Below, in pieces: positions 22,848 through 30,729 of a stretch of 50,310 nt of DNA; the stretch's first letter is position 1, and every line of letters begins with the position of its first letter. Position numbers and translations under genes: made by a program. The stretch comes from Deltaproteobacteria bacterium (GTDB taxonomy: Bacteria; Desulfobacterota; Binatia; Binatales; Binataceae), in the NCBI GenBank assembly GCA_021780225.1, contig JAJXZF010000050.1:1-50310 (forward strand), read 5' to 3'. The notes beneath the pieces are model-generated. The model had not been told where the DNA came from, did no database searches, and was given only the letters and a program-made list of their open reading frames with translations.

Positions 22848-25800
22848 ATGGATTTAAGAGAAACTTTCCGGCTCGCGATCGAAAAAGCGAAACGGTTGCC
22901 CAGTTCGCGACGCGTCCGCCGATGGACCATAGGAGTCGTCGTCGCGCTGCTGATTTATACCGGCTTCGGTTTTTTCGGAGTTCCCGCGATCTTGCGGCGC
23001 GTGTTGACCGGATCGGTCGCGACAAGCCTCCACCGGCAAGTCAGTGTCGGCGATATTTCGTTCAATCCGTACAGTCTTCGACTGGAAATCGACAAGCTTT
23101 ACGTCGCGGAGCGCGAAGGTGGCGGCGCATTCGTCGAAATAGGCCACTTTGACGTGGAGGCGTCCTGGAATTCGCTGTGGCGTTTTGCGCCGGTCGTCGA
23201 GCATGTCGTGATTACGGATCCGACGATAAATATTGTCCGAACAGCGCCGAATACTTTCAATTTTTCGGATTTGATTCCGCCGCCCAAACCCGCGCCGGCC
23301 GCGGCGCCGCCGAGCAAGCCGTTTCATTTTTCGGTGTCGAACATTCAAATCAACGGCGGCGCGATCAATTTCGACGATCAGGCGCTCGGCCAGCGTCATA
23401 CGGTTCAGGATCTGCGCGTGGACGTTCCGTTCCTCGCGAATCTCCGCGCGTACGTGAAGGTTTATGTCAAGCCATACGTGGCGATGGTCGTTGACGGCAG
23501 CAAGCTGGCGGTGGCGGGCACGGCGCGGCCGTTCGGGGCCGAGCCGGAGTCCGAGCTTGTCTTAAACCTGCGCTCGCTCGAAATTTCAAAGTATCTCGCC
23601 TATGTTCCGCGCAAATTGCCGATCACGATGCCGAATGGCGCGTTATCGACTTATTTGCTGATTCATTTTGTTCAATCGGTTCAAGGCCCGCAGATTAGAA
23701 TCGGCGGCAATGTCAGGCTCGATCAGCTCGACGTGCGCGATCAAACCGGCCAACCGTTGGTTGGATTCAACCAACTTTTGGTGACGCTTAATAACGTCGA
23801 GCCGCTCCACAACTATATTCATCTGGCGGCGATTAAATTGGACGGTCTAAAAGCCAATTTGACGCTTAACGCCGACGGAACGACGAATTTCACGCAGCTC
23901 GCGTCATCCGGCGGCGCACCCTCGCCAGCCGCGGCGCCAGCGGCTAACGCGCCCGCCGTGTCCGCCCCTGCGGCGCCATCCGCTGTCCCGACGCCGCCCG
24001 CCGCTGCCGCGGCAAGCCCGTCCGCAGCCGCGCCGACGCCGGCTGCGACGCCCTCAACGGCAAGTTTATCGTCGCCAGCCGCTTCGGCCGCCGCCAGCCC
24101 GGCGGCGTCCAATCCGTCGATCGTCCAGGCCGCGCCCGCGGCGCCATCCGGCGCCCCGGCGGCGGTCGCCCCGGCCGAAACACCCGCGACCGGCAAGCCC
24201 GCGCTTGATTTGCAAATCGTCTCCATCGACGTGACCAACGGCGCCGTGAGCCTGCACGACAATCAGGCGCCAACGCCGGTCGGCGCCGCGATGCAATCGA
24301 TTACGGCGAAGGTCAGCGACTTTCATCTCGGCGCCGGCGCTCCGATTCCCTACAGTTTCGGCGCGGCGCTGAGCGGCGGCGGCACGATCGCCGCCAAAGG
24401 CGCGCTTGATTTGGCGGGCTTCGCGGCGACGACCGATGTAACGTTATCGCAGATCGACGTTCCGGCGTTGCAGGGCTTCGCCCAGTCAATTCTTGCGGGC
24501 AAAATCGCCGCCGGCAAAGTCAACGCGAGCGCCAATGTCAAAGCCGGGTTTGCGCCGGGCAAATTCAATCTTCACGTCGAGCCGGCGCAGGCGTCGCTCG
24601 ACGGCTTCGAAATCCAGCTTCCGGAGCGCGGCCAGCAGCCGATTCGCTGGAAGAGCATCGGCGCGCAGCTTGCGATGGCCGACCTTCAGGCGCATCAGGC
24701 GATCGTCGATCGCCTGAGCACGGACGGAATCAGCGTCGAGGTTGTGCGCGATCCGCATGGGCGGCTGAACCTTGAATCGCTGCTCAAGCCGGCTAAAACC
24801 GGACCGCGCGGAGCGCATGGGGAAATCAAGCATGAGCGCCGCACGCGCGCGCCTCGCCGTCGGGAGCGGCGCCGGCGTGAAGAAAAGCGCCCGGTTACGC
24901 AGCCGGCCAAAGCGCCGCAGTGGAATTTACAGGTCAAGACGATCGCGTTCGACAAAACCGCGATTGCGCTGCGCGACGAAACCGAGCGGCCGATCCTCAA
25001 AGCGGCGATCGCGCCGCTCGATGTGGATTTGAAAAACGTCACCAGCGATTTTGCGCGGCCGTTCGGCGTCGATATCGGCGCGACCATCAACCGGCGCGGC
25101 ACGCTCAAAATTACCGGCGACGCCGCGATCCGGCCGCTCAAAGCGAATTTGCGGGTCGTCACGCGGCGCCTCGATCTGACTCCCGCCAACGCCGTGCTGG
25201 CGGCGCGGATGAACGCGGTGATCGCGCGCGCGATGCTGAGCAGCAACGGCGCCGTGCGAATCGCGCAGGAGCGGCGCACGATGCGGATCGGTTATCGCGG
25301 CGACGTGACGCTCGGCGACGTGCGGATGCTCGACAAGCTGACGCGCGACCTGTTCACGCGATGGCGCGCGCTCAGGTTCGAGCATATCGATTTCGCGATG
25401 GGCGAAGGGAAGCCGCGCGTCCATCTGGGCGCGATCGTGTTCGATGACTTTTACGCGCGCCTCATCTTGAATCGCGACGGCAAGCTCAATCTGAGCGACA
25501 TTATCGCGAATCCACAGGCGGCGCCGACCTCGCTGACGCGCGCCCACGGAACCGTGGCGGCGCCGGCCGCGCCGGCTCCAACACCGTCTCCCGAAGCGAC
25601 GCCGCAGGCGGCGCCGCCCAAGCCGCTGCCGGCCGACGTCAGGATTGGCGAAATCAGGCTCGCGGGCGGCGAGGCGAACTACACCGACAACTTCATCAAA
25701 CCGAATTATTCGGCGGATTTAACTGATATTACCGGCAAGATTGGCGAGATCAGCACGAACTCGGCGGCGCCCGCCGATGTGTCGCTGAACGCGCTGGTCA

Positions 25801-26822
25801 ACCGCAACGCGCCGGTCAGCATCAGCGGCGCCATAAATCCGCTGACGCCGATGGCTTACGTGGATATCACCGCCAAGGCCGATGGCATCGACCTGCCCGA
25901 TCTTTCGACTTATTCGGCCAAATACACCGGCTATCCGATTACCGAAGGCACGCTGACCGTCGATGTGCACTACCTGCTCGACCAGCGCAACCTGACCGCG
26001 CAGAACCATATCCGGATCGATCAGTTGACCTTCGGCGACAAGGTCCCGCAGCCGAGCGTTTTCAACCTGCCGGTGCGCCTCGCGGTCGCGATCCTGAAAG
26101 ATTCGCAAGGCCGGATCGATCTGAGTATTCCCGTTTCGGGGTCGCTCAACAATCCTCAATTCAGCCTCGGCAGCGTCATCTGGTACGCATTCAAGAACCT
26201 GATAATGAAGGCGATAACCTCGCCCTTCAAACTGCTGGCCTCGGCCTTGCCGGGCGGCGGGAGCGCCGAGGGATTGTCTTACGTTGGCTTCAAGCCCGGC
26301 TTCGCACGGATGGACGCGGAAGATCGCAAGAAGCTCGATCAGGTCGCCGCGGCGCTCAAGCAGCGGAACGCGTTGCGGCTCGACATCACCGGCGTGGTCG
26401 ATCCGCCGCTGGACACGCCGGGTCTGCGGGAGGCCAAGGTCGATTACCTGGTGCGCAAACGCAAGGCGGAGGACAGCGGGCAGGAAAACGCGAATCTCGA
26501 CGAACTTCAGATTACGACCGGCGAATACGACAAATACCTCAAGCAGGTGTACAAGGCGGCGGATATTTCAGACAAGCCGCGCGATTTTCTCGGTATGGCG
26601 AAATCGTTGCCGCCCGCCGAGATGGAGAAGCTGCTGGTGGCGAACATGAAGGTATCCGACGCCGATCTGACCAAGCTTGGCCAGGCGCGCGCCGCGGTCG
26701 TGCGCACCTATCTGGCGAAGCAGATCGATCCGGGCCGGCTGATTGTTTCGCCCGCGAAGATCGCCAAGGGCAAGCCCGGCGAAAACGAACCGCCGACCCG
26801 CACGGATCTTTCGCTGAGGTAA
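22848..26822 (+). CDS. large DUF748/AsmA-like envelope protein
   Basis: A 1324-residue protein with one N-terminal membrane anchor (WTIGVVVALLIYTGFGFFGVPAIL), then DUF748 repeats: RQVSVGDISFNPYSLRLEIDKLYVAE, FDVEASWNSLWRFAPVVEHVVITDPTINI, and similar segments around 600-750 and 950-1100. A low-complexity Ala/Pro/Ser linker occupies about residues 360-440 and shorter ones occur near 640 and 900. The C-terminus (FKPGFARMDAEDRKKLDQVAAALKQRNALRLDITGVVD) resembles the OmpA-like tail of this family. AsmA-type proteins bridge the envelope and are linked to lipid transport, so a periplasmic role is likely. I chose the ATG at 22848; a GTG at 22836 is possible. Confidence 0.82.
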   Translation: MDLRETFRLAIEKAKRLPSSRRVRRWTIGVVVALLIYTGFGFFGVPAILRRVLTGSVATSLHRQVSVGDISFNPYSLRLEIDKLYVAEREGGGAFVEIGHFDVEASWNSLWRFAPVVEHVVITDPTINIVRTAPNTFNFSDLIPPPKPAPAAAPPSKPFHFSVSNIQINGGAINFDDQALGQRHTVQDLRVDVPFLANLRAYVKVYVKPYVAMVVDGSKLAVAGTARPFGAEPESELVLNLRSLEISKYLAYVPRKLPITMPNGALSTYLLIHFVQSVQGPQIRIGGNVRLDQLDVRDQTGQPLVGFNQLLVTLNNVEPLHNYIHLAAIKLDGLKANLTLNADGTTNFTQLASSGGAPSPAAAPAANAPAVSAPAAPSAVPTPPAAAAASPSAAAPTPAATPSTASLSSPAASAAASPAASNPSIVQAAPAAPSGAPAAVAPAETPATGKPALDLQIVSIDVTNGAVSLHDNQAPTPVGAAMQSITAKVSDFHLGAGAPIPYSFGAALSGGGTIAAKGALDLAGFAATTDVTLSQIDVPALQGFAQSILAGKIAAGKVNASANVKAGFAPGKFNLHVEPAQASLDGFEIQLPERGQQPIRWKSIGAQLAMADLQAHQAIVDRLSTDGISVEVVRDPHGRLNLESLLKPAKTGPRGAHGEIKHERRTRAPRRRERRRREEKRPVTQPAKAPQWNLQVKTIAFDKTAIALRDETERPILKAAIAPLDVDLKNVTSDFARPFGVDIGATINRRGTLKITGDAAIRPLKANLRVVTRRLDLTPANAVLAARMNAVIARAMLSSNGAVRIAQERRTMRIGYRGDVTLGDVRMLDKLTRDLFTRWRALRFEHIDFAMGEGKPRVHLGAIVFDDFYARLILNRDGKLNLSDIIANPQAAPTSLTRAHGTVAAPAAPAPTPSPEATPQAAPPKPLPADVRIGEIRLAGGEANYTDNFIKPNYSADLTDITGKIGEISTNSAAPADVSLNALVNRNAPVSISGAINPLTPMAYVDITAKADGIDLPDLSTYSAKYTGYPITEGTLTVDVHYLLDQRNLTAQNHIRIDQLTFGDKVPQPSVFNLPVRLAVAILKDSQGRIDLSIPVSGSLNNPQFSLGSVIWYAFKNLIMKAITSPFKLLASALPGGGSAEGLSYVGFKPGFARMDAEDRKKLDQVAAALKQRNALRLDITGVVDPPLDTPGLREAKVDYLVRKRKAEDSGQENANLDELQITTGEYDKYLKQVYKAADISDKPRDFLGMAKSLPPAEMEKLLVANMKVSDADLTKLGQARAAVVRTYLAKQIDPGRLIVSPAKIAKGKPGENEPPTRTDLSLR

Positions 26823-26886
26823 AGCGCACGGCGCGGTTTTCCGTTCGGCCGCGATTCTGGTGAAATGAAATGAGGCAGAGCGGGGC

Positions 26887-27903
26887 GTGAAGTTATCGGT
26901 TATCGATCAATCGCCGGTGCCGGCGGGATTAACGCCGGCCGACGCGTTTCGCAACACGATCGACCTGGCGCGGCTGGCCGACGCGCTCGGCTACGAGCGC
27001 TACTGGATCGCGGAGCATCATGCGATCGCGGCGCTGGCCAGCCCGGCGCCGGAAGTGCTGATCGCGCGCGTCGCCGCCGAGACGAAAAATATCCGGATCG
27101 GTTCGGGCGGCGTGATGCTGCCGCATTACAGTCCGCTCAAGGTGGCTGAGGCTTTCCGCGTGCTGCACGCGCTTTATCCCGGACGGATCGATCTCGGCGT
27201 GGGCCGCGCTCCGGGCGGCACGCCGCTCGACACGCTGGCGCTCAGGCGCGATCGGACGCGCGGTCCGATGCCCGACGATTTCGGCCAGCAACTGGTCGAG
27301 CTGGCGGCGTGGCTGGGCGACGGCTTTCCGGCCGGCCATCCGTTCAGCCGTATCGCCATTTCTCCGGCGGCGCCCGGCGCTCCGGAGCTTTGGCTGCTTG
27401 GCTCGAGTCCGTGGAGCGGATCGGCGGCGGCGCAGTTGGGATTACCATACGCGTTCGCGCATTTTATCGATCAGCGCTCGACGCGCACCGCGATCGAGCA
27501 TTATCAGCGCCATTTCGCGCCGTCGGCGGCGCTGGCCCATCCCTACACTATTCTGGCGTTGGGCGCGGTATGCGCCGATACTGACGCGGAGGCCGAGCGG
27601 CTGCTGATGAGCGCGCGGCTGTTCCGCCGCCGCATCCGGCAGGGCGACGTGCGGCCAATCCCGACGCCCGACGAGGCGATTGCCGAACTCGGGCCGGCGC
27701 CGGAGCCGCGCGACTTTGACAGCGGCGAGTGGCCGAGATATTTCGCCGGCGCGCCCGGGCGGGTGCGCTCGGGAATACTCGAGATGGCGGAGACGTTGCG
27801 CGTGGACGAGGTGATGGTGGTGACGATCGTGCATGACCATCAGGCGCGCCGCAGATCGTATGAATTGCTGGCGGAGGCGTTTGAGGTCAAAGCGCGGCGA
27901 TGA
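26887..27903 (+). CDS. luciferase-like flavin-dependent oxidoreductase (LLM class)
   Basis: A 338-residue TIM-barrel flavoenzyme of the group-1 (MsnO8-like) family: MKLSVIDQSPVPAG, YERYWIAEHHAI, VMLPHYSPLKVAEAFRVLHALYPGRIDLGVGRAPGG, and LWLLGSSPWSGSAAAQLGLPYAFAHF, with a C-terminal DEVMVVTIVHDHQARRRSYELLAEAF. Such enzymes use reduced FMN or F420 to oxidise varied substrates; the natural substrate is not deducible. The start is a GTG preceded by a purine-rich stretch. It follows the DUF748 gene by 64 bases on the same strand. A second, more distant LLM enzyme lies at 34102. Confidence 0.88.
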   Translation: MKLSVIDQSPVPAGLTPADAFRNTIDLARLADALGYERYWIAEHHAIAALASPAPEVLIARVAAETKNIRIGSGGVMLPHYSPLKVAEAFRVLHALYPGRIDLGVGRAPGGTPLDTLALRRDRTRGPMPDDFGQQLVELAAWLGDGFPAGHPFSRIAISPAAPGAPELWLLGSSPWSGSAAAQLGLPYAFAHFIDQRSTRTAIEHYQRHFAPSAALAHPYTILALGAVCADTDAEAERLLMSARLFRRRIRQGDVRPIPTPDEAIAELGPAPEPRDFDSGEWPRYFAGAPGRVRSGILEMAETLRVDEVMVVTIVHDHQARRRSYELLAEAFEVKARR

Positions 27904-27962
27904 CGCGCCGGATTGCGGCGGCGATGGCGATTTAAAACCTGGCTTGCTAAGGGCATCGGACG

Positions 27963-28259
27963 ATGACGTCGGCAATCTCCAGTTCGCAAGGCAAGCGTGG
28001 TCTGAAATACCCGTGGCGGCCAGCATACGCCGCGGTTTCCGCGCCCGGCGTCGCCGCGGCGATGCTGCTGGCGGTTGCGGCGGCGGCGGTCGCGGGCGTG
28101 ATGCTGAGCCGGGGGCCGCGCTGGAACGCGGCCGAACGCAGGGGCGATCCATTCTGTATCGGAGTCGGCCGCAATGCGCCGGACGACGGCTTTTTCCGCT
28201 CGAACGACGGCTCCGGGCCCAGCGCCGATCCGGCCGCGCAGGGCATCGACGACGAATAG
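27963..28259 (+). CDS. small hypothetical protein with one membrane segment
   Basis: A possible 98-residue protein starting at an ATG preceded by CTAAGGG. It has a basic N-terminus, one hydrophobic segment (VAAAMLLAVAAAAVAGVML, ~residues 30-50) and a polar, acidic C-terminus (PDDGFFRSNDGSGPSADPA). Several other frames are also open here because of the GC content, so the coding status is uncertain. It lies between the LLM enzyme and the convergent epimerase gene, with no clear family. Confidence 0.35.
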   Translation: MTSAISSSQGKRGLKYPWRPAYAAVSAPGVAAAMLLAVAAAAVAGVMLSRGPRWNAAERRGDPFCIGVGRNAPDDGFFRSNDGSGPSADPAAQGIDDE

Positions 28260-28286
28260 CGGCGCCGCAAGCGCGCGCCAGACGAT

Positions 28287-29192
28287 TCAGCCGGCCGCGC
28301 GAGTCAGCTCTTTCAATTCGGCGAGGCCGTCGGCGAAGCTTACCCGCGGACGCCATCCAAGCGTCGCCGTGGTCAGCGAAATATCCGCGAGCGTAACCTC
28401 GGCGTCGCCGGCGCGGCGCGGCGCGTGAATCTGATCGGGCGAAATCAAGTCCGCAAGTTCTTTAACCGAGATGTTCTTGCCACTGCCGACGTTGAGTGCG
28501 ACGCCGCGGGCCGGGCTCAAGTAAGCGGCGAGGTTCGCCTCGGCGATATCGCGAACGTGGATAAAATCGCGGCGCTGCGAACCGTCGCCGTGGATTTCCA
28601 GCGTCTTGCCGTCGCGCCATCGCCGCAGGAACACGCCCAGCACCAGCGCATACGCGCCCTGTTCGGGCTGGCGCGGACCGTAAACGTTGAAGTAGCGCAG
28701 GACGACGGCGGGCAACTCGAGCGCGCGATCGAAGAGCAGGCAGTACTCCTCGCCCGCGTATTTGCTCAGCGCGTAGAAATTCAGGAACTGCGGGCGCATC
28801 GATTCGCGATGCGGTCCCGGCTGATTGCCGTAGTAGGTCGAGGAGCCGCTGTAAACCACCTTTCGCACGCCCGCCTCGCGCGCGGCGATCAGCACGTTTT
28901 GCGTGCCGACGATATTGTTGCGGGTGCATTCGTCGATCGCTTCGAGCGACGGCGCCGCGCGCGACATCGCGGCCATGTGGAACACGCCGGCGCATCCGCC
29001 CGCCGCCCGGCGGCACGCGGCGGCGTCGGTGATATCGGCCTCGATGAATTCGGCGCTGCGCGGAACCCATTCGCGGCGGCCGTAAATCAGATTGTCCAGG
29101 ACGCGCACGCGGTAGCCGCGGGCGAGCAGCAGTTCGCACAGATGGCTGCCGATAAAGCCGGCGCCGCCGGTAACCAACAGGGTTTCGCTCAT
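28287..29192 (-). CDS. NAD-dependent sugar epimerase/dehydratase (GalE-like)
   Basis: A 301-residue extended short-chain dehydrogenase. The NAD motif is TGGAGFIGS at the N-terminus, DNLIYGRREW follows, and the catalytic YxxxK is YALSK after SGSSTYYGNQPGPHRESMRPQFLNF. The C-terminal part has YGPRQPEQGAYALVLGVFLRRWRDGKTLEIHGDGSQRRDFIHVRDIAEA, typical of UDP-glucose 4-epimerase or dTDP-glucose 4,6-dehydratase relatives. It is the last of five minus-strand genes that look like a nucleotide-sugar and transfer set. The precise sugar is unknown. The ATG is 25 bases from the nucleotidyltransferase stop. Confidence 0.88.
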   Translation of the reverse strand: MSETLLVTGGAGFIGSHLCELLLARGYRVRVLDNLIYGRREWVPRSAEFIEADITDAAACRRAAGGCAGVFHMAAMSRAAPSLEAIDECTRNNIVGTQNVLIAAREAGVRKVVYSGSSTYYGNQPGPHRESMRPQFLNFYALSKYAGEEYCLLFDRALELPAVVLRYFNVYGPRQPEQGAYALVLGVFLRRWRDGKTLEIHGDGSQRRDFIHVRDIAEANLAAYLSPARGVALNVGSGKNISVKELADLISPDQIHAPRRAGDAEVTLADISLTTATLGWRPRVSFADGLAELKELTRAAG

Positions 29193-29217
29193 CGGATTGT
29201 TTCGTCCTCGCTCAAAA

Positions 29218-29982
29218 TCAGCGGCGCGTTTTGGCGGCCGGCGCGCGGGAAAATTCGGCGCGGAAAAAGTCGAGATCGGCGGGTGTGTTGACGCCGCGCG
29301 CTTCGCGCGGGTCGTCGATCGGAAGCGGCGCGACCGTCCATCCGCGGGCGCCGAGCCAGGGCAGAAACGGCAGAAAATTAAGCTCGCCGGTGGCGCCGCC
29401 GCGCGCGGCCGAGGCCGAGTATTCCAGCCACGCGTCGCGCAGTCCGGCGACTGAGAGCACGAACGTCCCGACGTCGCCGAGTCCGCCCGGCGCGCAGCGC
29501 TCGCCCTCGCGCGTCTGGCGGACCGCGGCCAGGCGGCCGGCGTCGAAAACGTATTCGACGTAAGGCTCGGCGAGCGGAACCACGGGAATGACGATGGTGC
29601 GCGGCGCGCCGCGATGGGCGTCGCGGGCGGCGGACAGTGTGGTCTCGGAAACGAAGACCTGATCGCCCCACACGACCATGATCGCGCCGGCGCGCGCCCA
29701 GCGGTCGTAGCCGCGAAAGATCGCGTCGCCCATCCCGAGCGGTTCCGGCTGAACCGCGGTCGAGATGCGATCGGCGCCGGGGCCGGCGGCGATCGCCGCG
29801 GCGATCGAGGCGCGGGCGGCGGGCGCGATGATGATGTTCAGATGGCCGGCGATCGCAAGGAGTTTGCCGCTCAGAACGCCCAAGATCGTCACGCCGGGCG
29901 CGACTTCCGCGAGAATTTTCGGCCGATCCAAACCGAGCCGCGAACCGCGGCCGGCGGCGGGCACGACGGCGCATAACTTCAT
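29218..29982 (-). CDS. GlmU-like sugar/polyol-phosphate nucleotidyltransferase
   Basis: A 254-residue nucleotidyltransferase. The N-terminus VVPAAGRGSRLGLDRPKILAEVAPG is the signature loop (GxGxRxxxxxPK), then QPEPLGMGDAIFRGY, VVWGDQVFVSE (metal Asp), and GDVGTFVLSV. These enzymes join a phosphorylated sugar or alcohol to NTP, giving a nucleotide-activated donor. It lies between a HAD phosphatase gene and an epimerase gene, so the set may build or recycle an activated headgroup. The ATG at 29982 gives the normal N-terminus. Confidence 0.85.
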   Translation of the reverse strand: MKLCAVVPAAGRGSRLGLDRPKILAEVAPGVTILGVLSGKLLAIAGHLNIIIAPAARASIAAAIAAGPGADRISTAVQPEPLGMGDAIFRGYDRWARAGAIMVVWGDQVFVSETTLSAARDAHRGAPRTIVIPVVPLAEPYVEYVFDAGRLAAVRQTREGERCAPGGLGDVGTFVLSVAGLRDAWLEYSASAARGGATGELNFLPFLPWLGARGWTVAPLPIDDPREARGVNTPADLDFFRAEFSRAPAAKTRR

Positions 29983-30030
29983 CGCGCGGCCCTCCGCGGC
30001 CGGCCGCTTTCGCCGGTTAAAACCATCGCG

Positions 30031-30729
30031 TCAAGAATAGCGCGGGATGGGCGCCGGCGCCTGACGGCCGCGTTCGGCCTCGATCGCCGCGGCCAGGAGG
30101 TCCAAGGTTGGAAAATAGCGATCGGCGAGCGGCGCGACCGCGGGATTGTGCACGCCAATCACGCGAAGGCCGGCGGCGCGCGCCGCTTCGACGCCCGACG
30201 GCGCGTCTTCCACGGCTACGGAGTCGGCGGCGTCGAGCCGGTAACGGCGAAGGCATTCGAGATAGGGATCGGGCGCGGGTTTGCCGCGCGCGGCGTCGTC
30301 GCTGGTGATGATTCCGGCGAAAGCGCCGGAGAGCTGCAATTGTTCGAGCGCGAGCGCGACCGACGCGGCGCTGCCCGAGGTCACGAGATAGCCGCGCACT
30401 CCGGCGTGCCGGAGCGCGGCGAGCAATTCGCGCGCGCCCCGGCACGCGCGCAGGCGGCCGGCGCGCACCGCGGCGCGATAGGCGGCGCGCTTGCGCTCGA
30501 CGCATCGCTGGAGCCGCTCGGCGCCGGCGACGCCAAGCCGTTGGAACGCCTCGCGGGTGTCCAATCCCTTGAGCGGCTCGTAATCGAAGCCGGCGAGCGC
30601 GGCCGGCGCTTCGACTGCGAGGGCGGCGCGGTAGGCGCCGGCGTGGAGCGGCGCGGAATCGGCCAGCGTGCCGTCGAAATCGAACAAAAAATTGCGCGCC
30701 TCGATCGGCGCCGCGGCCGCCGCGCTCAT
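30031..30729 (-). CDS. HAD phosphatase, beta-phosphoglucomutase/phosphoglycolate type
   Basis: A 232-residue HAD protein with nucleophile motif FLFDFDGTLADS, cap domain, GYLVTSGSAASVALALEQL (motif II), GKPAPDPYLECL (motif III Lys) and VAVEDAPSGVEAARAAGL (motif IV). Likely substrates are sugar or polyol phosphates. The ATG overlaps the stop of the CofD-glycosyltransferase gene (ATGA at 30726-30729), indicating translational coupling. Its position before the nucleotidyltransferase suggests a role in the same sugar or polyol pathway. Confidence 0.87.
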   Translation of the reverse strand: MSAAAAAPIEARNFLFDFDGTLADSAPLHAGAYRAALAVEAPAALAGFDYEPLKGLDTREAFQRLGVAGAERLQRCVERKRAAYRAAVRAGRLRACRGARELLAALRHAGVRGYLVTSGSAASVALALEQLQLSGAFAGIITSDDAARGKPAPDPYLECLRRYRLDAADSVAVEDAPSGVEAARAAGLRVIGVHNPAVAPLADRYFPTLDLLAAAIEAERGRQAPAPIPRYS